The notes under the pieces are model-generated. The model was given only the letters and a program-made list of their open reading frames with translations, was not told where the DNA came from and searched no databases. Below are positions 1 to 9,588 of a stretch of 64,000 nt of DNA, in pieces (the stretch's first letter is position 1; each line of letters begins with the position of its first letter). Location: positions 227,461,835-227,525,834 of the forward strand of contig CM060922.1 of NCBI GenBank assembly GCA_030737875.1, given 5' to 3'. A program made the translations under genes and the position numbers. Source of the DNA: Allium sativum. Its lineage: Eukaryota; Streptophyta; Magnoliopsida; Asparagales; Amaryllidaceae.

Positions 1-210
1 TTCCGATCCGACCAGATATGCTTTGCCAATTTATCCAGTAAGAGACAACCGATCCGAACAGGGAACTCTATCCGATCCGAACCAATATGCTGCTATCAAT
101 CTGAATTGTGGTGTTTTCTTCCGATCCGAACCGAAGTCTTATAACTTAAAATACTCTTCAATGGTTGGTTTCTTGGCTTTGTGTTGCCTAGTTCACAAAG
201 TAGGCTAACA
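1..210 (-). repeat. 3' LTR of Tat element, partial
   Basis: Positions 1-210 match 13119-13328 base for base except position 73 (C here, T at 13191, in a CpG). The end GGCTAACA at 203-210 is the TG..CA boundary (TGTTAGCC on the minus strand). The remaining 663 bp or so lie upstream of the window. Confidence 0.95.
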
Positions 211-227
211 TTTTGCCCCCTCAAAGG
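211..227 (-). other. Polypurine tract (PPT)
   Basis: On the minus strand the bases just before the 3' LTR read CCTTTGAGGGGGCAAAA and are followed by TGTTAGCC. A purine run touching the LTR is the usual plus-strand DNA primer of LTR elements. Confidence 0.85.
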
Positions 228-1605
228 ATGCTTCTGTTGTACAAAGCGTGCTTTGACGTTGTTTAAATGCTAGTTCTTGAATCAGAATAGTCAGGAGTAA
301 TGCACAGATTTCCATTCGGTTCGGCGTCCGACCCGAGCACATTTTCTTCATTTCTGAGCAAATTTGGGAACTCTTCTCGCCATGTAATGCTTCTTGCAGG
401 TATGCTCTTCCTTTACTCTCCTCCTCTTCAATTCGAGTCGGATGCTAAACCAACGTGTGAAATTTCCACTCGGTTCGGATTCCGATCTGAAGCGTTTTCG
501 TGGATTTATTTCTTAGACATTGGGCCTTCAGAGAGAGTTGTGTTTCTGGGCCTTCACTCCGGTCCGAGCGGGTGAGAAAGAATAGGAATACGAGGAGTCA
601 ACATTACCCCTTATATAAACTCACCACCGTCTTCATTCTTTTCTTCTTCTTTTCTGTTGCCGCTCCCAACCTTAGTATTTGAAAACGTCAGAAACTCGAA
701 TATTCTGAAACTATTCCTCGTAGATTTCTCAAATCGAACACATAGGTAGCTCTTTAATCTCGAATAGCTTCATAGTAACTGCTCTTGATTTCAATTTGTG
801 TTGGATTGGGATGGTTTAGTCACAGGCTTCGCTTGAACTCCACGTCGTTACTGGTGGATGCGCCATCACTTCGAGGCGTTGCGAGGCTGGAGAGGGCAAA
901 TATTTGCCTTCAATGGTAGCTTTGGTGATAAAACGGATTCGTTTGCGAGTAGGGGGGAAAGAGGAAGAAGATGAGGAGCGTGGTGACAAATTGGAGCTGG
1001 TTCGGGTAGAAGACGAAGGAGCGGAAAGGAAGGAGAAGGATAGGGGATCGGTTCAGGTTTAATACTTTAGAAAGACAGGAAGGAAAGAAAACGTCGGCTC
1101 GGGTCGGAGAGGTGAATGGGATAAGAGGTTGAAGTAAATGGTCCGGTTAAGCGATACTGGTTCGGTTCGGATCGGGTCACCCGATCCGATCAGATCAGTC
1201 CTGCTTCCGAACCCGTTGCTTCCCTTGTCTTGAACTGACCTTGCTTTAATGAGGCATCCGAACCGACTGTTATCCGCATTTGTATTGAGCCAGTCATCAT
1301 ATGCATATCCGAACCGAACCGAACGCATCAAATTTGGCACATAAAGACTACCCAACTAATTCAACTAACACTTATTCTAAACGAATATGCTTCGCGGACA
1401 GTTAGGATAGTGCCTTGTGAACGTAAACGAGAATTAAGAACAACTCTGACTATCACCTTCTCTTTAAAGCTTCGTCTTACATTGCTGTACTTTTATTTTG
1501 TATTTCCCACATTTGCTGCACACACTTTAGTTCACACACATACACAAAAAAGGGGGACACGGGATAATTTACTCTAATCCGTGCTATTGCTTCTTCAATA
1601 GTTCC
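228..1605. other. 3' internal region: upstream/leader of the accessory gene
   Basis: No convincing coding sequence lies here on either strand. The stretch holds a TATA box (612-619), a CT-rich leader (about 630-660), and several copies of a GGTTCGGATCGG / CCGATCCGAACC-type motif (about 315-345, 470-490, 1147-1195, 1305-1322) that also fills the LTRs. A 5'-UTR intron is possible: a GTAGCT donor near 747 and a TTCTTCAATAG acceptor just before the ATG at 1606. That is speculation from splice-like motifs only. Confidence 0.6.
612..619 (+). promoter_or_regulatory. TATA box of the antisense accessory gene
   Basis: TATATAAA followed by C is a textbook plant TATA box on the plus strand, about 990 bp before the accessory ATG. 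A pyrimidine-rich stretch (TTCTTTTCTTCTTCTTTTC) begins about 20 bp downstream, typical of a plant leader. It implies that the accessory gene has its own promoter, independent of the LTR, as reported for the accessory gene of the maize Grande element. Confidence 0.55.
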
Positions 1606-4600
1606 ATGACAATGAGGCCCAGACGCTCTTCTCGTCTAGCTGAGAGGAAAGAAGCTCCGGAAACTTCCAACAAAACCACTCTCGAGGATATATCTTCTTC
1701 ATCTGACCCAGAATGGGACAGCGAGGGTCCGGATTACGGAGTTAGTCATCGGGAAAGCGACGAAATGTCCTCAGAAAGCGAAGTTTCCCTAGGCTTTGAG
1801 GAGGAAGGAGGGATTGGTGACCATCGAGCACCCGATGAATTTGACTCAGCCATTATATTGGAGTCACCTCCAGATTCTGTAGAATCGACAATCGACAATG
1901 ACCGACTTGTTCGAATTTGTTTGAAGTATGGAATAATGAAAAGGGACACTCTAGTGCCCTCACGCTCTGACCGTCCCCACAACCCTCCAGAAGGATATAT
2001 GACGGTTACCCGACTGATGTGCATGGTTGGCGCCATTCCTCCATTCTCGCCTTTCATCGTTGACTTCTTAAGACAAATGCGGATTGCCCCCATGCAGTTG
2101 CATCCCAATTCATATGACTATCTGCATACCTTATTCATAGCATATCGTGAAATTCTAGGCGTGGAGCTCACGTTCGACGATGTTCATTTCTTCTATAATT
2201 TCAAACATCGGACTAGAGAAACCCCTTCTTTCTGTTACTTTGAATCAGTCCCAAAGAGGAAGATAATCTCTACGCCGTTTAGCAGTAAAGCTGGAGATTC
2301 CAGACTAGAGTGGTTCTATATAAAGCAACAGTCTGGATGCGCCAGGAGATGGACAAAATCAAGTAAAGCATTGATTTTCTGAACCCGGACTCTATACACT
2401 TGAATCATCACTCTGACCTGTTTTCCTTTTTTGTTTGCAGTCGACAATCCCAAACAGATATCAGACCAAGTGTTCTTTGATCGGATGCATCGTCTTCTCA
2501 ATGGCAACCAAAAGTTCCTGACTATTGACGAGGTCCTTAAAGATGAGTACCTTCATTTTCACGGGCTGCTATCCGTTTTCCGTAGCATCGGTCATGGGAC
2601 GGTCCCTTATGCATATATTCCTCCAGTGGAAACAGTTCCAGAAATAGGAGAAGGCTCTGGAATTCCTGCAGCTCCTCTTCAAACTTCACCTTCTCCCTCT
2701 TCCACTCAAGATGATGAACTGGCTAATCTGGCCGAAAAACATCGTGAAGGGTATATTGCCCCCGAGGAAACTACTTCTCCAGATAAGTCAAAGTCTTCCC
2801 AAGTGTCGCCACTTCGCGCTTCCGAAGGGGATGTTCCTAGCACCGACGAGCACATATTTCAGGGTTTGGGGGATCTCCCCTTGCCCGAGACTATATACAC
2901 TTCAGAAGATTTTAGGAAGGACCCTTTAGTCTTCACTTCTTCTGAAGAAACTACTCCTGCTAAGGCCAAAGAGCCTGCCCGCACCAGTCTAGCTTCAGAC
3001 TCGGGTTGGTTGGGGGGACACACACACCACTTAGGATGCACTTTATACCACAGCATTAGCATTCATTGCACTTCTTTCTCCATGAATCCATTGATTCTAA
3101 ACTTCGCTTATTTTATCGTGCAGGTACAATGTCTCGGTCCTATTATGATATAAGAAAGCTTCGTCGCAGCATGTCCAATCCTCCTCAGGATGCCGAGTAT
3201 GATCGCCGGGATGACCGTGGTAGGGAGGAAAGAAGACCCTATGATTCCTATCGATCTCGACTCTCACGCTCCCGCTCACCAGTTCGACCGGAACAAGAAA
3301 AATACAAGAGCTATCAAGGTCGTAGGGAGGAGGACAGACCACAATCCAGGGATTCCACTTCCTCCCATGAAAAGCGGAGTAGAGAGAAAACTCCTCCAAA
3401 GGAAACTGGGTCTAGAAGTAAGCAAAAAGTCCCGGCTACTAAACGACCTAGGACAGACAAGGGTTCTACAGAATCTTCTTCAGGAAGGGACACTGAACTA
3501 ACAATCCTCCTCCTCCTCCACCAGATGCAGGAACCGCAGTAAGGCTGGCATATTTAAAGGAGCAATTTCCCGAGCACTACTTCGAGACTCTGACCTTTCT
3601 ACCTACCCTTGAACCTATTTCTTCTAATTGGGCAGAGGAGGCCAAGGCAAAAATCGATTTGGTGGAAAAACAATATACCGAGATGTTCAAGTATTCCCGC
3701 AATCTTTCTAGAATCATCCGCACTCTAATGACAAATGCTGACTCGATGCAAAAGACTGCAGAGGAGGATGCTAAGGCCCTAAAAACCTTAGGAAAAGATT
3801 TAGAAGATACCCAAGCTCAACTAGCGATCGCTCAGAAGAACGCTTCTAACTTCAAACAACAGTTTGAGGACATGCAAAAGCGCTATCATGATTTGCTTGA
3901 ATCCCACACTCAGGAGCGTTCTGAGTTGAAGAAGCAAGCTGACGAGGCCAAATCAGAGGCGGCTAAGACACGTCTTGCTTATGCTGAGCTTGAGCAGAAA
4001 AATGTCGAGTTAGCGAAAAGGAGTGCTGAGTTAGAAAAGAAGAACGCTGACTTGGCTTCAAAATTGTTAGAGGCGGAAAACAGGGCTGCTCTGGCTGAGG
4101 GCAATGTGGAATGCGCTATTAAATCTGCGGAGGAAACCCGCAAACAACTATCAGAGGCGGAGGCTGATATTCAGGGCTTCGGCGAGCTAATGATAGAATT
4201 CTTCGCGCATATTATTCGTCGTCGAAACATTTCCTGGATCGAGGACTATCCATCCACTCTGGTTCAAGTGTGGAATCAAATCGTCGAGTGGGAAAAAGAA
4301 GAACTTAAGGTCGATTCCCTCGATGAAGATAAGCTGATGGAGAAATACTTAAGAGACGACGAACCGGAGCGCCTAGCTGAAGGGCGCCGCCTAATTGCTG
4401 AGGCCATGAAAGAAGAGAGGCGGAAGTCTAAACAGAAAACTATTCCTGAAGCTGGTTCCTCTTCTTCTGCTCCTGTAACTCCCGAAGTAGAAGGGTATGA
4501 TCCCGAAAACCCGGGAATTCCCCGAACAACTTTGCTATCTCCCATTCCTGAAATAACTCCAGAGGTAGTAGTCACCCCCGCCGAAAAGTCTTCAGAAGGT

Positions 4601-5299
4601 ATCCCTATCTTTTCTCCTCAATTTGCCAAGGCTACTACTACCTTTGGCTACATGATGGAACGTTCGATGAGAAATCCTTAGCTTTCGCCTGAGTTGATAA
4701 CCAATGTTTCTCATTTTGTAGGCGTTGAATCCTCCGCGAAGACAGATGTAGCTCAAGGAACTACTGCTGGGACAAAGCCCACTGATAGGGTCAAGGAAGG
4801 GGAAGACAAGGCTGCTTCCACAGACCTGGGGGAAAGAAGTGAGCCAACTAAGGTCACTACTCCCCATGATGAAGAAATGAATGCAGCTTTAAGAGACGAC
4901 GGAGGAGACGAGGGGCATGATGAGGAACCGTAGGTTACAATAACCGGGGAGTCAAAAAGCGCCGATGACATTACCTTGGCGGCCATGAAGGCCGATCAAG
5001 ACAAGCGCTTGCAATTAAAGGCTGAAGAATTAGACCCTGAGGTCCTCAAGCCCCTCGCAGTTGTGGATGCAGGTTCAAGGTTAGTTGTTAAGCTCTCAAC
5101 TAGATCTATTACCGAAGAACTTGCTAAAAAATCTTCTCTTGATTCCAGTGCCCAGCCCTCCGGGAAGAAGTCTGCTGGCTCCAGTACTACATCTTCAGGG
5201 AAAAAGAAATCAAAGTGAATCTTGACTGAAGCCGAGAAGGAAGCAAAGGATGCGGAAAAAGCTGCCAAGAAATCGAAGGCTCATCCCAAACCCAAATAG
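1606..5299 (+). CDS. Accessory antisense gene of Tat element: PF04195-like, RS-rich, coiled-coil protein (5 exons; stops in last exon)
   Basis: Runs opposite to gag-pol between integrase and the 3' LTR. Exons that keep one reading frame are 1606-2362, 2441-3004, 3124-3417, 3525-4598 and 4722-5299. All four introns are phase 1 and the total of 3267 nt divides by three (about 1088 residues). Residues about 98-200 resemble the 'putative gypsy type transposon' domain PF04195 (core IPPFSPFIVDFLRQMRI, then HPNSYDYL). The N-terminus is acidic and Ser-rich after a basic start (RPRRSSRLAERK). Exon 3 is Arg/Ser-rich (SRSRSP), like RS domains. Exon 4 codes for a long heptad coiled coil (about residues 594-760). 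Function is unknown; RS and basic stretches suggest a nuclear protein. The last exon has TAG at 4931-4933 and TGA at 5216-5218 in frame before the final TAG at 5297, so this copy is probably truncated. Whether 4599-4721 is an intron or exon with one stop (TAG 4679-4681) is unresolved, since both keep frame. Confidence 0.72.
2363..2440 (+). other. Intron 1 of accessory gene (78 bp)
   Basis: Donor CAA|GTAAAG and acceptor TTTTTTGTTTGCAG with a pyrimidine tract. Splicing joins two open frames in phase 1 and bypasses the TGA at 2380-2382. Confidence 0.8.
3005..3123 (+). other. Intron 2 of accessory gene (119 bp)
   Basis: Donor CGG|GTTGGT (weak) and acceptor TTTATCGTGCAG|GT. The junction restores a phase-1 Gly codon and connects the Ser/Thr/Glu-rich exon 2 to the Arg/Ser-rich exon 3. 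Confidence 0.65.
3418..3524 (+). other. Intron 3 of accessory gene (107 bp)
   Basis: Perfect donor AGAA|GTAAGC, branch-like CTAAC at 3497-3501, and acceptor TCCTCCTCCTCCTCCACCAG ending at 3524. Without splicing, the frame upstream stops at 3540-3542 and the downstream frame is shifted. With splicing, phase 1 is kept. Confidence 0.75.
4599..4721 (+). other. Possible intron 4 of accessory gene (123 bp)
   Basis: Donor GAAG|GTATCC and acceptor TTTCTCATTTTGTAG|GC, phase 1 like the other introns. The length is a multiple of three and only one stop (TAG 4679-4681) lies in the interval, so an alternative is retained coding sequence with one nonsense change. Confidence 0.5.
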
Positions 5300-6252
5300 T
5301 GGGTTCCCCTGTATCTTTTAGCATCTTTGTAAACCAATAAGTGCTGCTACACCAGCAGCTTCCGCACTTTCTTTTTCAGTTATTTCCCTGTACAAATTCA
5401 TTCATTTGTAAATAAAAATAATTCACTTTTTGCAATGTTTATTTGTTAGCAGTTCTGCACTTATGTAAAGATGCATATCTATAGTTATGAAACAAAGTTG
5501 TGGAGAGGGGAGATATGTGTATGTATATGTGTCCCCAGTCAATCTCCATAAGTTATTCAGTGCTTAACCATGCAATCTGAATGCTCCCGATTCTCTAACG
5601 GGATAGTATTTCCTGTGTCATCAATACCTGTTGTTTTTCCTGGCATTTCTTTTATACTCTCTCTCATTCTCTTGAGAGTTAGAGTTCGAGTTCAGTTATT
5701 TGTTTATTCCCCGGTCGTTCAACGGGAAAAGATTTCTTTCTCGGCGCTCGGTCGGAGACGCCTTTATACTCTCTTTCTCTCTGGAAAGTTAGAGTTCGGA
5801 GTTGAACCTCTTTCTCAGCGCTCAGTCGGAGACGCTTTTATACTCTCTCTTTTTCTCTGGAGAGTTAGAGTTCAGAATAGAATTTCTTTTTCAGCGCTCA
5901 GTCTGAGATGCTTTTATACTCTCTCTCTCTCTTTCTCTGGAGAGTTAGAGTTAGAATGTCGTTTTCTCATTCTTTTACGTCTTATTGCACAAATAATCAT
6001 TGTGCTTCTTTTTATGTCCAGACTGTTTTCAACCTTTTTTAGGCTCTTAGTTATCCTATATTTTATAATCACAACAGAACAACTAATGAATGTAAATGCA
6101 TAAAAGTAAATAACACACAATATTTTTATAGTGGTTCAGTTAAGTCGTAGCCTACGTCCACTTTATAGTCCTTTATTCATATCATCAGATTTTCCCAAGG
6201 CAAAGCATGTCTTGTTACAGAATCCACAGTAAAAATAAAAAATATAGCATTT
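5300..6252. other. Region between accessory gene and integrase (convergent 3' ends)
   Basis: The accessory gene ends here from the left and pol from the right. AATAAA at 5411-5416 is a plausible plus-strand poly(A) signal 112 bp after the last stop. A minisatellite occupies about 5640-5955. At about 6113-6166 a stretch resembles the LTR segment 12530-12586. The long open frame at 5570-6103 is a read of the minisatellite, not a gene. Confidence 0.6.
5640..5955. repeat. Minisatellite in the 3' region of the Tat element (about 73-77 bp unit)
   Basis: The phrase TTTATACTCTCTC recurs at 5651, 5763, 5836 and 5913. It is followed each time by a (G)AGAGTTAGAGTTC-type block and, in three units, by CAGCGCTCAGTCGGAGACG or variants. 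Spacings are 112, 73 and 77 bp. Tandem repeats in the 3' untranslated part are a known feature of Tat/Ogre elements and a source of plant satellites. Confidence 0.85.
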
Positions 6253-7266
6253 CTAATCCAAATATCGCATTAAGTGCTGGGCATTCCATGCCCGAGGAAC
6301 TTCTTCGCCATCTACGGTCGTTAACTTGAAGGTTCCTTTTTCAAGTTTCCGTTGGATGACAAAGGGTCCTTCCCATTTTGAGCCGAAGTGAGGAAGGGAT
6401 GGAAAAACTCTCTTTAGCACCAAATCTCCTGGTTCAAAAGTTCTGAGACGAACTTTTTTGTCATAATAGCGTGCCATCTGACGCCGATGTCTTGCTGCAC
6501 GCAAGTCTGCTTCGTCTCTTTTCTCTTCGATTTCATCAAGAGACTCAAGTAAAAGTGCCCGATTCGTCATCGGGTCATAATACGTCACCCTGTGGGAAGG
6601 AACTTCCAGTTCAACTGGAATTACTGCTTCTGAGCCAAAGGAGAGAGAGAAAGGGGTATGACCGGTAGCTGTTTTGAACGTTGTTCGGTATGCCCACAAG
6701 GCTAGGGGCAATTCATCAACCCATTTTGCCTTTGCACGCTCTAATCGCTTCTTGAGGATGGATTTTATTACCTTGTTTATCGCCTCTACTTGCCCATTAG
6801 ATTGTGGATAGGCAACTGCAGTATATCGTTTGTCTATCTTATATTTCTGGCAAAAATTTCTGAATTCAGTGCTATCAAATTGGGTCCCGTTGTCAGTAAC
6901 AATCGTTCTTGGGATTCCGAATCGGCATATAATATTTCTGACCACAAAACTTATCACCTTTCTTGTGGTGATCTTAGTCAAGGGCTCAGCTTCCACCCAC
7001 TTTGTGAAATAATCCACGGCTACTATGGCATACTTAGCCCCTCCTTTAGCAATCGGTAACACTCCAATGATATCGATTCCCCATGTGGCAAATGGCCAAG
7101 GACTCACCATCGATTTAAGCTGGGTTGACGGTGCCCTGGGGATTTTGGCGAATCTCTGGCACTTATCGCAGCGTCGTGAATAATCAGCTGCATCTTTGTT
7201 GATTGTAGGCCAGAAGTATCCGTACCGCAATATTTTCTTCGCTAAAGTTTGACCTCCTGTATGATC
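6253..7266 (-). pseudogene. Integrase (IN) part of pol, separated from RT by two stops
   Basis: Integrase inserts element cDNA into the host genome. Counting residues from the Met codon at 7230, the zinc-finger cysteines are C21 and C24 (CDKC). The catalytic triad is D53 (GIDIIG), D113 (VTDNGTQF) and E149 (GQVEAIN), giving the canonical D-X59-D-X35-E. A C-terminal GPFVI..G..KL segment ends the protein, with no chromodomain, as expected for Tat. The two zinc-finger histidines lie upstream: the first (VHEGE) is before the double TGA at 7267-7272 and the second (DH) just after it. The frame is the same as RT-RNH, so IN was once continuous with it. As it stands the protein would not be made as part of the polyprotein, although every catalytic residue is intact. 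Confidence 0.92.
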
Positions 7267-7269
7267 TCA

Positions 7270-9588
7270 TCACTCACCTTCGTGCACTTCTCTCAGTACA
7301 CGCTTGATGTCGTCGTGTCCGATACATCGTAACAGGGGCATAGAAAATCCTTGTCTATAGAGAGTATCGTCTTGCATAACATATCTGGCAGCTTTGCGAA
7401 CTACAGCTCTTTTCTCACTTTTCTTCGATGGGAGTGTCCCGTTCTTAAGAAAACTCTTGATTGGAGTCATCCATGACTCCTTCTCTGGTTCCGTTTCAAG
7501 AACGAATTCAATTTCCATTGACTCAAAACTTGGCGACTCCAACGTTTCAATTGGAATTATCTCAGTCTCTTCTGGATTGTCGGAACTAGCCAATTTTGCT
7601 AGTCTATCCGCTTTCTGGTTTTCTACTCTGGGAATATGTGTTATGTTGTACCGCTCTAAGCTATTTAATAGCTCTTTCACTTTCTTGAGGTAAGCGAAAA
7701 GTCGAGGTCCTCGAGCCGCGAATTCCTCTCGCACTTGACAAACAACAATCTTAGAGTCACAAAATATGTCCATCGTTTTTACTCCGAGGTCTTTAGCGAG
7801 TTTCAGCCCGGCAATCAGGGCTTCATACTCAGAGTCATTGTTTGTTGCCGAAAATTCTAATCGCAGGGCGTAATATAACGACCGTCCCTCGGGAGTGACT
7901 AAGACAATTCCAGCTCCGGATCTTCGGTCATTTTTAGCTCCATCTGTATATAATTTCCACGAATTCATCTCTAGCTTATCCTTGGATTTGACCACTCGGT
8001 CATTGATTATTTCTTCCTCTGGAATGGTGAACTCCGCAATAAAGTCTGCTAGAGCTTGCCCCCTGATTGACTTTCGTGGTTGAAAATTCAAATCAAACTG
8101 GCTTAGTTCTATGTTCCATTTAATCAACCTTCCCGACGCTTCGGGTCTCTGCAACACCTGTCTTAACGGCTGATCGGTGTATATGGTTATTGGATGGGCT
8201 TGGAAGTAGTGACGAAGTTTTCGGGATGCAATCAGGAGGCTGTAAGCAAGCTTCTCGATCTTTGGGTAGTTGCGCTCTGCCGCTGCTAATTTCTTACTCA
8301 CATAGTATACTGGCCTTTGTACTTTGTCTTCTTCTCGAACCAGAGCTGTGCTGACAGCGTGAGCCGAGACTGCTAGATAAACAAATAGTTCTTCGTGATC
8401 TACGGGCTTTGATAAGATTGGCGGTTTCTCTAACAGCTCTAACAGATTTTGAAAGGCCTCGACACAATCGGGAGTCCACTGGAAGTTCTTCTTTCCCCTT
8501 TTTATCAAATCAAAAAATGGAACACATTTATCGGTGGCTTTGGAGATGAATCTACTCAGCGCTGCTACCTTCCCTGCCAGACTTTGGACGTCTTTAATTC
8601 TCCTTGGTTCTTTGATATTTCTAATCGCCGCTATCTGGCTAGGGTTGATTTCAATTCCTCGGGAACTCACAATGAAGCCAAGGAACTTTCCCGACGCCAC
8701 TCCAAATGAACATTTTAAAGGATTCAATTTCATACGGTATTTTCGCAAGATACCAAACATTTCCGCTAAGTCTTGCGTATGACTGGAAGACTGCTTTGAT
8801 TTAATAAGCATATCATCCACATAAACTTCCATAGTTTTTCCTATTTGATCATAAAACATTCTATTTACCAACCGCTGATAAGTAGCTCCAGCGTTTTTTA
8901 ATCCGAACGGCATTACAACATAACAATATAACCCCAAATTCGTAATGAAACTTGTATGCTCTTGGTCTGGTACATGCATAGGAATTTGATTGTATCCAGA
9001 GTATGCATCCATGAAAGAGAGAAGTTCATGACCTGCTGTCGAGTCTACAAGCTGGTCAATCCTGGGAAGTGGGAAACTATCTTTTGGGCAAGCCTTATTT
9101 AAATCTGAAAAGTCAATACAAGTTCGCCACTTTCCGTTTGGCTTCTTTACCAGGACGGGATTCGATATCCAGTCGGGATAAGTCGAATCTCGAATAAATC
9201 CATTTTGCTTCAATTTCTCTACTTCCTCTTTGAGAGCAGCCGACCTCTCTGGGCCCAGCATGCGTCTCTTTTGCTTCACAGGCGGATGCTTCGGATTTAC
9301 ATTCAATTTGTGACTGATAATGGAAGGCGATATCCCACACATGTCAGCATGGGTCCAGGCGAACACATCTAAGTTTGCCTTCAAGAAGTCCGTCAGCTCT
9401 TCAGCACAACGTGGATCCAATTGGGAACCAATCTTCAAAACTTTCGTCGGATCAGCTTTATCAACAGGGATTTCCACTGTCGCTTCATTAGGAGTTGCAT
9501 TCCTAGCCTCTGGTTCCTCGTCTTTTCTAGGATCCAGGTCTTCAGGCGTTCCTTTGGGCAACTCCCTTGGGTTCAATCTCTCTAATTG
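7270..9588 (-). CDS. Reverse transcriptase - RNase H - second (archaeal-type) RNase H of Tat pol
   Basis: Copies element RNA into DNA. Residues are numbered from codon 9574-9576. RT spans about 90-300, with catalytic D190 (FMDAYSGYNQ) and YVDD at 252-255. The gypsy RNase H (about 395-515) has E441 and D468 (YTDQP) but shows LAVSAHAVS where the first catalytic Asp is expected. A second RNase H (about 542-665) has a full set: D545 (YTDGA), E583, D607 (CDSK) and D657 (KADRLA). This dual arrangement is known from Tat elements, where the second domain takes over activity. There is no ATG near the start. The frame continues directly from gag-protease across one TAG at 9589-9591, so expression probably needs readthrough. 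Translation ends at TGA TGA (7267-7272), before integrase. Confidence 0.93.
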   Translation of the reverse strand, partial: QLERLNPRELPKGTPEDLDPRKDEEPEARNATPNEATVEIPVDKADPTKVLKIGSQLDPRCAEELTDFLKANLDVFAWTHADMCGISPSIISHKLNVNPKHPPVKQKRRMLGPERSAALKEEVEKLKQNGFIRDSTYPDWISNPVLVKKPNGKWRTCIDFSDLNKACPKDSFPLPRIDQLVDSTAGHELLSFMDAYSGYNQIPMHVPDQEHTSFITNLGLYCYVVMPFGLKNAGATYQRLVNRMFYDQIGKTMEVYVDDMLIKSKQSSSHTQDLAEMFGILRKYRMKLNPLKCSFGVASGKFLGFIVSSRGIEINPSQIAAIRNIKEPRRIKDVQSLAGKVAALSRFISKATDKCVPFFDLIKRGKKNFQWTPDCVEAFQNLLELLEKPPILSKPVDHEELFVYLAVSAHAVSTALVREEDKVQRPVYYVSKKLAAAERNYPKIEKLAYSLLIASRKLRHYFQAHPITIYTDQPLRQVLQRPEASGRLIKWNIELSQFDLNFQPRKSIRGQALADFIAEFTIPEEEIINDRVVKSKDKLEMNSWKLYTDGAKNDRRSGAGIVLVTPEGRSLYYALRLEFSATNNDSEYEALIAGLKLAKDLGVKTMDIFCDSKIVVCQVREEFAARGPRLFAYLKKVKELLNSLERYNITHIPRVENQKADRLAKLASSDNPEETEIIPIETLESPSFESMEIEFVLETEPEKESWMTPIKSFLKNGTLPSKKSEKRAVVRKAARYVMQDDTLYRQGFSMPLLRCIGHDDIKRVLREVHEGE

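Noticed and set aside
1059..1355. 98-codon minus-strand frame near the 3' LTR, considered as an env-like or extra pol ORF
   Set aside because: Composition follows the CCGATCCGAAC motif; no signal peptide, membrane segment or domain. No env-like gene is seen in the element.
1746..2108. 120-codon minus-strand frame inside exon 1 of the accessory gene
   Set aside because: Reverse shadow of the PF04195-like exon; no domain of its own.
5570..6103. 177-codon plus-strand frame
   Set aside because: Its middle is the 73-77 bp minisatellite read as repeated peptide; no start context or domain.
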